DNA of 64,000 nucleotides from Larix kaempferi (lineage: Eukaryota; Streptophyta; Pinopsida; Pinales; Pinaceae): assembly GCA_027924585.1 (NCBI GenBank), contig BSBM01000001.1:56399501-56463500 (forward strand). The letters run 5' to 3'. The notes under the pieces were generated by a model. That model was not told the DNA's origin. It was given only the letters and a program-made list of their open reading frames with translations, and ran no database searches. The position numbers and the translations under genes were made by a program. Numbering within the stretch: position 1 is the stretch's first letter; every line of letters starts with the position of its first letter. Of this stretch, positions 34,584 to 45,930 are shown piece after piece.

Positions 34584-36420
34584 TGTAATACCCCATTTTT
34601 CCCTTGATTTTTATTGGCTTCAATGTAAATACTGGGTATATGCAATATGTGTATTTGCCATAGTGTGGAGCTCAAGGCCAAGGCCCCACTAGTGGATGTT
34701 TAAGGATTATTGCTTAAGCAAGTATTGGACTGTTTAATTATTCATGGGTTGTTAAGCCATGAATAAATGTAAATGATGCAATTATTATTAATGAATAAAA
34801 TAACCAAGATGTTGGCTAAGGAGGCAACTAATGAGAAGGGGCCACGTGTATCCACTAGGGAGAGGTGAGGGGGTTATGGGATTCGTTTCCCATGCTGCCA
34901 CATGTCTGACTGTGAACCCGTTTGAACTCCCTGATGACATTAATTTGGTTGCAGAGGGTGGTTTAGAACCATGTTGCTGAATTCGATGGAGTAAGGAGCA
35001 TGCCTGGGATTTCGTATGGCAAGGCATGGCTCTGATTACTTGTCCTAGAAGACACTCAACGTCTGGAACTCACTGAACCGTTTTGACTACCCGTTCTGGT
35101 GAAGGACAGGGGGGGAATTCATTCCTCATCCATTCGCGCACTGCCCATACAGGATTCATCGATTCAGAGAGGGAGCTCACTCCTACATTTCTACATACAC
35201 ATAGTCAACTGAGTGGAAGAACTCAAAGATAACCGTGTTTTTCCCGTGTAATAGAAATACCAGAGAGTTGATAACCATGGAAACCATGTGTGTGAACCCA
35301 GTCTCTCGATGAAAGAGTGTCCATGACATAGGGATAGAACCTGTGAGGAAACTGTAATCTTAAACAGTGCAGAGAAAACCGTGAGGACCAAAGCTTGGAT
35401 CATAGTAGATAGATTGCATAACAGAGCTCATCCGCAAGCCTGGAAGAAGTCCACCGTTGAACTGTGGAAGAAGGTCGTGTTGTTTGATAAACCCAGTGAA
35501 GGCTGAAGTCTCGTAGAACTAGCGACTAGACCTTTATATGCCCATCCTGGAATAGCACTGGAAGGGAAGAGGGTCTTCCTTGTATTGGATGTGGTAGGTA
35601 ATGTGGGTTCTAGATCTACTGAGTGTTGAGATTCTTGCAGCTATGTGGTTGAGCTCACTGGCTTAGCAATGCATCCCTTGTTGTCCATGTTTGCCTGATA
35701 AACCCAATGATGGTTGGCTTAGCATGATCAACTTGTTTGATATATTTGATAAACCCAACGACATGCTAGCTTGGCATGATTGTATTGTTTGGTATGCCTG
35801 ATAAACCCACTACAGGTTGGCTTAACATAATCAGCTAGTCTGGTGTGCTTGATAAACCCAACTATATGTTGGGTTCGCATGACCTTGTTGTTGGTATGCT
35901 TGATAAACCCAACTGGAAGTTGGATTAGCATGACCAAGGTGTCCCTGAATGCTTGATAAAGCCACTGTAGGTTGGCTTAGCATGGGTAGGTGCCCTGGAA
36001 TGCTTGATAAACCCAACTATAGATTGACTTAGCATTGGGATGGAACATTGACTGTGAGAGAACCTGATAGCCCTCCTTAGTGGATACACACCCCAGCTCG
36101 GAGGTGATCTATCAGCTGAAAGAGTATAGGTTGGACAGAGATATAAGGTTGGGTGGAACATTGCTCTCACTTAGCCAGTTGCTTCAGAAATCAAAGATAA
36201 GTACTCTTGTTATGTTAAATGATGATGTTTCATTGTTATGAAACGGTTGCTTATGTTCAATTGTGGAATTTTAGAATGCATGTTTATATGAATTTGATTG
36301 ACATGAAGTCATGTGCAGACCTAAGTAAAGGGCTGATTTTATTGTTACATGTATATTCTTGTCTTGCATGAGTTTAATCCATTATAAGTCTTGCATGTGA
36401 TAGAGGTAACTGCTAGATCT
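34584..36420 (+). repeat. LTR-family copy A, carrying an internal minisatellite; right end unclear
   Basis: Starts TGTAATACCCC and shares blocks in order with the solo LTR at 39550-40999: 'gagctcaaggccaaggcccc...ctagtggatgtttaagg' (34670) matches 39637 onward, and 'cctgatagccc...gctcgg...ggttgggtgga...agataagtactcttg' (36060-36205) matches 40633-40770. The copies are strongly diverged. This one is longer because a 51-bp tandem array lies inside it. No matching 3' end or target duplication was found. Confidence 0.6.
35690..36045. repeat. 51-bp tandem repeat, 7 units, each with a CCAAC/GTTGG dyad
   Basis: 'tgataaaccca' or its variant begins at 35696, 35748, 35799, 35850, 35901, 35954 and 36005, spacing 51-53. 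Most units contain 'cccaactatagGTTGG'-like inverted halves followed by 'cttagcatga'. Open minus-strand ORFs here are 17-residue repeats, not genes. Confidence 0.93.
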
Positions 36421-36784
36421 GATTTGATGCATTTTACATGTTATGATATGTATGTTTAACCCTGTGAATGAGTTGTATGCATACATCTGATCCTTAGAAA
36501 GGAGGGAAAATCCATGGAAGTGTTTCAGAACCCTATGTGGGTAAGGTGGAAGGAAAGTCATGACAGGAAGAAGCCTTAAGTCCCTTTTTGACAGATTTAT
36601 GGACATAAATTCAGTGGGAAATTTGATAGGGAAGGAGTGCTCAGATGGGACATGTGTTTCACCATTGGATAGAGCTATCCAAGAGCTTTCCAATGGTACC
36701 AACCTTGTCTCATTTGGACTAAGGATGGAGAAGTTATGCACCTTAGAAGTTTGTGTGGAAAGTTGCCATTACAGGGGTGTGGTT
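36421..36784. other. Probable further LTR or internal region of copy A
   Basis: Non-coding text with 'gagctatccaagagctttccaatgg' and 'ggagaagttatgcacctt', phrases typical of long plant LTRs. No gene seen. Confidence 0.35.
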
Positions 36785-37235
36785 CCACATGCCCGCATCC
36801 GCAATTGCGGTTTGTAGATTACGGAAGTGACCATTGTCGAAAATTGAGATTTCGCACTTTCGCATTGGTAATTGCGGATTGCAGATTATGGGTTCTCGGT
36901 TGCGGATTGCGAAAAGGTAATCTTTTCGGTTATGGAGTTTAGCACTTCCACATCCGCAACTGCGGATTGCAGATTGTGGGTTGTGGGTTTGTCGTTGTGT
37001 ATTAAGGATTACGGAAAGGTAAGATTTCCGGTTATGGAGTTTAGAAATTACGCATCTGCAATTGTGGATTATGGATTGCGGATCCGACGTTGCAGATTGC
37101 AGGTTGCGGGTCTGCCGCTGCGGAAAGGTAAGCTTCCTGGTTATGGAGTTGGCACTTCTGCATCTGCAATTGCGGATTGTGGATCGGATGTTGCAGCTTG
37201 CGGGTTGTGGATTGTGGATCTGAGCTACTTCAACT
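36785..37235. repeat. ~105-bp minisatellite, about 4 units, rich in TGCGGATT words
   Basis: 'ggaaaggtaagNttNcNggttatggagtt' recurs at 36911, 37013 and 37122 (spacing 102 and 109), followed each time by 'gcatcNgcaattgcggatt' and multiple 'tgcggattgcaga' words. A partial fourth unit begins near 36785 and contains the perfect 12-bp palindrome CCGCAATTGCGG at 36799-36810. The plus-strand ORF 36872-37267 is a product of the repeat. Confidence 0.9.
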
Positions 37236-37943
37236 ATGGGTGTGATCAGTCAGATTTGAAAAAATGAAATGTATCAGGGTCTTTTGTTGCCATGGGGGTC
37301 AGTGGGGAACGTGACTTGCCACATGGTAAGCGGTTTAATTTCCGCTCCACCTTCCCAAGTTTGACCACAGTGCACTTTCTAGCACCAGAACCCATTTCCA
37401 CCGTCGATTTTCTTTTGGGTGGGTCTACATCATAATTTTGCCTCGTTCTTACACGTTTGCAACTTTTGGTGTGATTCATTCAATTTTTTAGCGCCTTTTC
37501 CATCTCCTCTCTTGGTCATTTGAAGCCCCTCCGTGCATTAGAAGACCTTGTGTGCAATCATGAAGGCCTTGAAGTTGACTTGCAAAGAACATCGTTGATC
37601 ACACGCATTTTGCAAAGAATAAAATCCAATGGATCACATGCATTTTGCTAGTTTAACATGCACGAAGTTCACGCGTAGGTTAAAAGACAACCAAAACGCC
37701 CCGATATGGTGACATTACGAGTCAGAGACCTTATTTAGAGACCGTAATATAGTGGCAATATTTGCATTGTTCCTCTCTATAAACTTTAATAAGCAATGTT
37801 ATATTAATATGGGCTAGTTAAATAACCCAATAATACATGTAGAATAAATTTAAAAAACATAAAGACAAAAAAGCTAACAATATGAAGAAATCACTTGTTT
37901 GATCAATTATATCAATTCTAGACATTGTTTGTAGAAGATCTAG
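37236..37943. other. No gene seen
   Basis: Mixed-composition sequence without recognisable ORF or repeat. Confidence 0.5.
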
Positions 37944-39353
37944 TGTAACATGGGAAAAAGTCGATGAAGAAGAGGGAGAGATGGCCATAGGAGATAAGAG
38001 AAGTCTAAACAACAAGATCAATCTTCCAAGATGGAATTGAGATGAAACATTAAATTAGGAAAAGAAGGAGAGATCACATGTCGTAGCAATAACATCTAAG
38101 GATCTCCACAAATCAATAAAATCACAGAGATTGATTGTGATAAATAGAAACTAAGCAACTTCAAGCTCTCACAACAAGATATTGGGGAAAATGGCACCAT
38201 TCATACATAGTTTGGAATTTTTACATAGTTTCACTTGGAATTTTGACCCAAGGTTCTTCTGAGAGGCAAATATAGAGGAAATACATCAAATTACAAATAA
38301 CTGGGGCCACAAGAGCTTCCCCAAAGAGATAGGCATCTCACCAAGTGTTCCCTTCCTCCAAGAGCCAAAATATGAAGAGAAATGTGAGAAAGGTGCAGAA
38401 ACAAGTTGAAGAAGAAAATATCATGAGCAACCATGTAGCTTCAACCTGCAACAAATGACTCCATTGTAACTCCAATTGAAAGCTCTGAATGGCCTCTCTA
38501 ATTGCCAATTAGGATGGGAATATTGTACCCTCAAAATTGGTACTAAGGCAAGTAGAGTAAGCACTCCAGTAGCATGGACAAGCTATGCTATCCAATATGC
38601 AAATTGAGAAATGACCAAAAATTCTTCTCCTTCTTTTATCTTTCCTTTTATAAACTTCCCAAGCGTTCCATTGTTCGAATTCCTTTCAAAATCCTCATGC
38701 AAACTCGAATTGGGAAGATATTCCAAGGTGTGCCACTTGTCCAACAATTTTTAGTCTTCATCTTCCACCAAATCAAATGAGGAGGCTCTTTGGCTGCCCT
38801 AACTTAGTTGTGAGCCTTCTTGGAGGCTATTTTTAGCCCTGACATGCCATATTGGTCAAATGTCAACAACCAAGTCTGATTTTTGTCATAAGTGTCATAG
38901 CATCTTCATCATTGTTCTCATAGAAGCTAGGGAATCAAGCCCAAGTGTCTTAATATCAAAAAAATGCCTCTTCCTCTTCCATGGGAGTTACTCTTCCACT
39001 GCAATTCGACCTTCATCGAGTCATGCCAAGTATAATGACCTTCCAACTCCCCCAATAACATTAGACTCCACCTTGGATTCGAATGAGTGAGAATAGGATG
39101 CCATGTGGCATGTGGAATTTAGCTTTGTGTGGGTCCCACACCACCAATGTGCCTCCTGGCATGACCAAGTGCCACCTTATTTTCCTATCATAAATATTTA
39201 TTATCCCCTTTTAATATATTTATGTCAATCTAATTTCCAATTGGGGTTTATTAGCTCCCTTATTCAAAATCCCAATGTTTCCACCCCAACCTAGGGAACT
39301 AGTATATTGGTGGAATTTTACCTTTTAGTATTTATTTGGATTGGGACATTACA
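37944..39353 (-). repeat. Probable LTR (solo?) on minus strand
   Basis: Read on the minus strand it starts TGTAATGTCCCAATCC at 39353, a typical plant LTR start, has a TATA box (TTTATAAAAGG, plus co-ordinates about 38645-38655) about 700 bases in, and could end at CCCATGTTACA (37944). TG...CA ends give about 1.41 kb, close to the neighbouring solo LTR, but no target duplication was found, so the left end is uncertain. Confidence 0.45.
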
Positions 39354-39544
39354 TAAAAGTTTCATATCTTTATTCATTACATGTTAAGAGTTATAATTGT
39401 TGAATGTTAGGATTTGTGACAATGAAAATTCAAGAGAAGAAGGTTGACAAAATCTTGCATAACATTCTCATACGGTCTTAGAATCACAAACTTATTGGCA
39501 CATTGGATCCGCATTCTTAATGATGATCTTGGTGATTATCTTGG

Positions 39545-39549
39545 CACAT
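39545..39549. repeat. Target-site duplication of solo LTR (left), CACAT
   Basis: CACAT here and at 41000-41004, flanking the solo LTR exactly. Confidence 0.82.
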
Positions 39550-40999
39550 TGTAATACCCCTAGTTTTGACTTGGAATGTATTATTCAAACTTATGTCAAT
39601 GATGTAAATATTCTAGTGCAAATTCCTAGTGAGGAGCTCAAGGCCAAAGCCCAACTAATGAATGTTTAGGCATGTATGATGTTATATTTCTATTTTGGAC
39701 CATATGATTGGCTTATTATGCCTAATTCGAAATGTATGTAAATATTATGCTGAAATTAATGAAATGGTCCAACAATGGCTGTGTAAAGAGCACCAAAGGG
39801 GCTATGATTCCACCAGAGGGGAAGAGGAAGGGGGCTTATGGGAAACCCAATCTTATGTTTCCATGTGTCAACCCTAGAACCCACCCTAAATTATGTCATG
39901 TGATGAGAATAAGCTAATTATCTCCTTTTTGGACCATTTTCCAATCATTTATTGCACATGTGAGGTTGGTGAGGAAAGTCACTTCATGTAGTTATTGAGC
40001 ATGGGGATTGTGATAGTTATGTCAACTGTCAGCAGTCCTATTTCTTCTATAGTTAGAATCCATGTCATCTTTCTTTTCACCATTTCCCCATATCCTTGGA
40101 GTCAACACTCTTTTCATTATTATCGTTCCATTTTTTACTCTCTCATGCAAGCTGCTGCTCCACATAGAGTTTTCTCCAATGTTGTACATGTCGATTGGCA
40201 AACTGGGTGTTTAACCAGAAATTCGAATTAGAGGGCAGAGTTGTATTTTTGGAAGGAAAAACAGTTGGTTGTAGGTGAGCAGAGAGGTTAGGGGCAGCTA
40301 GGAACCTTACCCATGGAGTTCTGTTGCTGGTAGGTGCTTGTGAATTCACCAATCAAGGCTACAGGTGGTTTTATAGCAGCCATATTAGATTGGACTTCTT
40401 CTATGCATGCACTATAAGCACCCAGCAAGATGGATCGCCCAAGAGAACCGTGGATCGATGAAGGGGATGCCTAAGCTAGAAGGGTGTTGTGTAAGGAAGG
40501 AATTGTGGAAGCCAAGGATGGGAGAGCTGATTGAGACCCATGTAGAGATATGTATGAGCATTTGACTAACACAGAGAGAAGAATGGGTTGTGGGATGAGA
40601 GATAGAAGCTTGTTGGTGTTTCCTTCGCCCTGGTGGCCTGATAGCCCAGCTTGGGGTGGCCTCTTCACAACATAAATAGTATATGCTGGACAGAGTTCCT
40701 ATGGTTGGGTGGAAAAGCACTCTTACACAGCCAATCGTTTGGATTTGCATTGGATAAAGATAAGTATTCTTATTTGTTTAATTCTGAGCTATTTTATTTG
40801 ATGCCTATAATGTTATGCTGATGTGTTTTCATATTAGATGTGTGAGAATTGTTTTGAATTCCACCGTGCATGCTTAAATTACATTTCTGCACACATTCTG
40901 TTGTTGAAAATCGTCTTATGGGCAAAGGAAGAATAAATAGAGCCCGGATCTTGATAAATTCCCCTCCTGATGGTCAGATTGAGTGAGGGGGATGCTACA
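39550..40999 (+). repeat. Solo LTR, 1,450 bp, copy B of the TGTAATACCCC family
   Basis: Starts TGTAATACCCCTAG and ends GGGGGATGCTACA, so the ends form an imperfect inverted repeat (TGTAATACCCC against TGTAGCATCCCC). It is flanked by perfect CACAT repeats. No internal coding region, PBS or PPT with a second LTR is present, so it is best explained by LTR-LTR recombination. It matches 34584-36205 in several ordered blocks. Confidence 0.85.
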
Positions 41000-41004
41000 C
41001 ACAT
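41000..41004. repeat. Target-site duplication of solo LTR (right), CACAT
   Basis: Exact copy of 39545-39549. Confidence 0.82.
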
Positions 41005-43030
41005 TCTATGATGATCTTGGCATATATATTATTGGTGATTGTATTGAAATATTCCATGGTAAGGTTGTTGGCATGAGATCCCTCTAAGATTTTGGAATGT
41101 ACTATAGTCTATTGAGATGAGATTTGAGTAAAACTACAAAATCAAGTAGAAATATTACATTTCACAAAATAATAGTTTCAATTGAAAAAATAATACCTAT
41201 CAAATTTTAAAATAGATCTTTTGAGTTTCTAGTTGGTGGTCATAATTTCTTGATTTCAGTAATATTGTTGTCTATTTTCAAGGTGAAGAATCCTTTTTGG
41301 CATAGTCTTTGTAAATGAAAGGCTGTTGATGAAATGATTTTTGAGTAATCTTCAGAAAAAATTTCAGCAACTGTTAAACACCATTCCTTGAGCTATGAAT
41401 TACATAAGATGCACTCCATTGTGCCATTTTCTATTTCCAAACTGCATGCAACACTATGTTTATATTTTATCTTAGTTGTGTGTTTGCAAGATGCAAAATG
41501 TGATGAGTTATGGGTCATTGGTTGTTCACATTTGTTGCAAATTTGTTGGAATGGAAGTGTAAATACATTTTTTTCTTTCAATAGACCTTGTACCTACACA
41601 TAAAATTATATTTACTATTTGGTTCAGTTTATTTGGAAGAGTAACAAAAACAAAAATAGAAAGACTATGAACAAATGGGACTATAATTATGAAAAGGAAA
41701 GTGAAGGTGGGTAGCTACCTCACTCTTTGTTATTTTCTTTGATTTGTAACTACAACATATTTGGAAAATATTATTAGATTTTTCTAAGAATTTAAAGTCA
41801 TTAGATCTATTTGCATGTTTCAATGGAAATAAAGAAAAAAATAAATGTCGAGTGAATGGAAAAATATATAATTTGTATGAAGTAAAATGAGACTTATAGT
41901 TGCATTATCATTTATCATTTCTTCATCCTTGATATTAAGTTCATATTGTTTATTGTTCTATTGGCATACAATAACAATTGGTGCAATAGAGCCAAAAGAG
42001 TATGCATTGTTTGATGTCAACAATTCATTCATAGTGTTCTTGATGGAAGCTTATGATGTTTTCAAACTTGCTTTATAATTTCAATTGTAGTTTTCTCCTA
42101 CAACAATATGCAATATTTTGTATCTACTCTATCCTATGATCCCTTTTTCAATGTAAAGTCTATGATTCTAACACTACTGCCAGGAGAAAATGATCAATGA
42201 AATGGGGGATCAAATTGTTGTTTATGTAAACTATTATTGTCATCTGACCATCTTTCTCTACCAAGTTTGCATGAACCAATTGTTATTTGGTACGTGAATT
42301 TGGATCCTTGCTTTTCCCAGGTACATATAATTCCATGACATCTCCTTCGAAAATGTTGTTGTATGTTGTTGAACAAAGTTTAATAACATAATATGGTTGC
42401 AATGACAATTGTTGAAATCTGCAATTGTTAATAAACAGAAGACATTAAGAGAAGATGATATCAATGTTTGAAACAATATTTGATTCACACACAAATTTTA
42501 GATAAGAGGTTCGATATATCTAGGATTTTGTGTTGTTGTTGTTTCAAAAAGGTGCTAGAGGGTAGAGCAGTATTTGAGAATGATGGAAATCATTTTAGCT
42601 TTTTTTCTATTATCATTTGACATTTTCTCCATTGTATTTTTCAAATTGTTGGTAGTTGTGTTGCATAAAGATGTATTGGTAATCTACTCAAAAACTTTTA
42701 GGTGTCATTGGAGCAGAGATGTTAATAGACAAGAACATAGACCGAGAAAAAAATAAATTGGATATGGAGAAAGAAGAAAATATAAATATTAAGATAACAT
42801 TGGTATGTTGATGCACAAGAATCAATTTTAAAAGGATAGTTTGGAAATTCCTACATGTGAACAACAAAGGTAGTAGGATTCTTTTTAATGGATTGTTGAT
42901 GTTCCAACTTCTTGCAAAAAAGATAAATTTATAGTTTTTTTTGTGATGGTTTAAATCTATTTCAAATAAAATATGGCTACGAGAAACTATGTAGAAGGGT
43001 GCAGTAAAAAAAACTTGATATTCATGAGTA
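41005..43030. other. No gene seen; AT-rich intergenic
   Basis: Only short ORFs with no motifs. Nothing repeated was noticed. Confidence 0.5.
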
Positions 43031-43031
43031 T

Positions 43032-43146
<115 letters not shown>

Positions 43147-43289
43147 TAAATTTGAATTCTATGTGATTATGCAAAATCTATTTAGAATAATATTGCAAGA
43201 GGGGAAAAAAATTTACTTAGTATATTGTGGTGTGTTTGATAAAAGGGCACGTATAGATTCTAATATGCAATGAAAAGAATAAACATGTT

Positions 43290-43700
43290 TTAGACTATTG
43301 TAAAAGGAATTAGTTGTATGATGGTCAATCCAATAGGCATCAAAGACATTGAACACAATGTCTTAATTTTGTAGATTTGTCCAAAAATTATCAAGCATAG
43401 AGCTAGTGTTGATTGTTGTTTTAGTTGTGTGTAATTTGAAGCCACTGGTATTCATGAATGATTCCTTTTTTATGTATTGTTTTGTAACATGTCAATGTTC
43501 AAATCACCAGTAATCACAATTTGCTTATTTTGTTGAATGTCTAGTAACATTCCATTCATAAAGCTAAAAAGAGTATCAAGTTGAGCATGTGGTGTATTGT
43601 AAATATTCAATAGCTTTAAATTGCTATTGCACCTTAAAATGATATTTATACATTTCACTTAAATTCCCAATTAAAATGATATTCTGATGAATAGGATACA
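43290..43700 (-). pseudogene. Endonuclease/exonuclease/phosphatase domain relic
   Basis: Minus-strand reading: an open part (43658-43470) contains 'L-N-I-Y-N-T-P-H-A-Q-L-D' and 'I-V-I-T-G-D-L-N-I-D', the GDxN motif of APE-like endonucleases. After a stop at 43470 the same frame gives 'S-S-M-L-D-N-F-W-T-N', matching the 'xxLIDHIWTN' segment, and then 'D-A-Y-W-I-D-H-H', the SDH-like end with its Asp and His. Only the C-terminal half of the domain is present. Such variants (with 'DHIWSN' and 'YWSDH') are familiar from endonucleases attached to Helentron-type Helitrons and some LINEs. Which applies here is inference; it is clearly unlike the L1-type endonuclease at 139-879. Confidence 0.55.
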
Positions 43701-43939
43701 ACTTTAACCATGTTTAATTATAACTTGATAACATTAGGAGAGTATCAATACACTTACTTTATCATTGTTAAAAATGTTTTATAATAATGAACATTTTCAT
43801 TGTGTTGAAGATCTTGAAGGAATTAATTGTATTAATAACATTGTGTTATATTAGAAGGTAAGGTGATTCTTTACTTTTTTTTTTTAAGGTTTGATAGAAT
43901 AAAGTTGTCCTTAGTGAATGTAAATGACCATTGTCATCA

Positions 43940-44150
43940 TTACCATCATATATATACAACATATTCCAAAATATAACTTAACCTTAAAGAGCAAAGCTTG
44001 ATAAAATTGAGTAAATTGAAATATAGAATTATATTAAGTATTATACCATCATATAGATACAACATATTCCAAAATATAACTATATCTTAAAGAGCAAAGC
44101 TTAGTAAAATTGAGTAAATTAAAATATAGAATTATCTTAATTACTATATG
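43940..44150. repeat. 103-bp tandem duplication
   Basis: 'accatcatatatatacaaca' at 43942 recurs as 'accatcatatagatacaaca' at 44045. The shared block continues through 'ttccaaaatataact' and 'aaagagcaaagctt' to 'aaatatagaatta'. Confidence 0.9.
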
Positions 44151-44155
44151 TTTAA

Positions 44156-44580
44156 TTGTAAAATAAATAAATATAAATAATGTGTATATATAAATAAATA
44201 TAATTAAAGAAATAAACGTAAAAAAATATATCGGGAGATCTCGAAGAATTCACAGTATCCATATTCATTAGTCAACAATACGTCCTAAGGATAAATCATG
44301 TTATGGATTCGAAATGTTGATTAATAAACATGAATACTCCGAGACCTCCCAAAATCAACAATACACAAAATAATATAATTAAAAACATCACAATTATTAA
44401 TTATATTAATATTACAATTATATATTATTATGGATTAGATAAAATAAATAAATATAAATAATGTGTATATATAAATAAATATAATTAAAGAAATAAACGT
44501 GAAAGAATATAATTAAAAGCATCAAAAATTTTAATTATATTAATATTACACTTATATATTATTATGAATTAGATAACATT
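44156..44580. repeat. 281-bp-spaced direct repeats flanking an inverted repeat
   Basis: 'aaataaataaatataaataatgtg' begins at 44161 and at 44442, followed in both places by about 50 nearly identical bases. A second direct pair ('attatattaatattac...ttatatattattatg') is at about 44398 and 44539. Between the first pair lies an inverted repeat: 44232-44278 (gggagatctcgaag...ttagtcaacaat) against 44312-44350 (atgttgattaataaac...gagacctccc). Confidence 0.85.
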
Positions 44581-44792
44581 ATGAGTGGGATATTAGGTTT
44601 TATTAAAAATAAAAACGCTAAGTAAAAATCTCTAAAGGAATGGAAGGGTGATCTACCGCCCCCTTCCCTTTGTTTGTTTATATGAAAAAATCAGTAAAAA
44701 GCTATTATATGTAAGATTTACCCTCGTTTGAAATTGGGGAAATTTAGGTCCAGAGTGGAATTTTTAATATCTCAATCATATACTTTTAATTA

Positions 44793-44985
44793 TAAATTAT
44801 GCATAATTTAGAAATTCTAAATAAAGGGATAATTGAGGAGGAGTGAATTCATGTAAATAAATTATGCATAATTTAGAAATTCCAAATAGAGGGATAACTG
44901 AGGAGGAGTGAATTCATGTAAATAAATTATGCATAATTTAGAAATTCCAAATAGAGGGATAACTGAGGAGGAGTGAATTCATGTT
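44793..44985. repeat. 65-bp tandem repeat, 3 units
   Basis: 'taaattatgcataatttag' starts at 44793, 44858 and 44923. Each unit ends 'gaggaggagtgaattcatgta'. Units 2 and 3 are almost identical. Confidence 0.95.
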
Positions 44986-45460
44986 AAATAAGATGGGATT
45001 TAATTTCCTTACCCTTCAATATATGCTTGCACACATTTACATGATGGTGGAGTAGGTTATTATGCAATTCATTTTTCTTATAGTGTTTGAAGGTGAGATA
45101 TCTTTACTATAAATCTTTTTCATTGATCTGAGTTTAGAAATTTTGATTCATTGTACTTTGGATTTATAATTTAGGGTAGAATTTGAATTTGAGGAGAAAT
45201 TTGTGTGAAATTATCTCTAATTAGGGTACCTCTATGGAATTTACCTATAAGTTTTGTAGCGACATAATGAGTATCTCATGAATTTTTAAATGCCATGAGA
45301 ATTGATTTCTTATAACCAAAATGCTCTTACCAACCTTTCAAATCTATTTTCTCCCATCTCCCCCATTCCATTGTTTTTTTTGAACTTAAACTAAGTAAAA
45401 CCCCAAAGGAATGTAGAAAAGGTTGGTAAGTCCCATTTTTTTGATATTAAGTTATACCAA

Positions 45461-45716
45461 ACTAAGTAAAAACACAAAAGAAATTGAGAAAAACTTTAAA
45501 AATGAATTTCTATCCATTCCTTTAACTTTTTTATAATTTAAAAAAAAACTATCACCTATAAATTTGACCATGTTATATGATGTCATAAACTAAGTAAAAA
45601 CACAAAAGAAATTGAGGAAAACTTTAAAAATGAATTTCTCTCCATTCCTTTAACTTTTTTATAATTTAAAAAAAAACTATCACCTATAAATTTGACCATG
45701 TTATATGATGTCATGT
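45461..45716. repeat. 128-bp tandem duplication
   Basis: 'actaagtaaaaacacaaaag' at 45461 and 45589; both copies run through 'tttaaaaaaaaactatcacc' to 'atatgatgtcat' with only one or two differences. A weaker related word occurs at 45390. Confidence 0.95.
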
Positions 45717-45930
45717 ATCATAATTATTTGTTACCATTATTATAATAATTTGTAATATTATTATTAATTACTATTTACTTTGTAATATTACTTTTAAGTG
45801 TAATATTACTTTGAAGTACAGGTGAAAATAAGACAAATAGCGAACCCACTTCGTAAAAGCATTGGGAGGTAAGTCAATATTGAGGATTCCAGAGCTATCG
45901 AATGTGTAGATTCAATGAATAACACTATAA

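Noticed and set aside
35728-36170. Three overlapping minus-strand ORFs of 60-81 codons
   Set aside because: They are 17-residue products of the 51-bp minisatellite.
36872-37267. 131-codon plus-strand ORF
   Set aside because: It lies in the ~105-bp minisatellite and has its periodicity; no domain.
36421-37300. Matching right end and target duplication (TTCCA) for LTR copy A
   Set aside because: No ...CA end followed by TTCCA was found; the end stays open.
37944-37954. Firm left end for the minus-strand LTR
   Set aside because: No target duplication: flanks read TCTAG and TAAAA.
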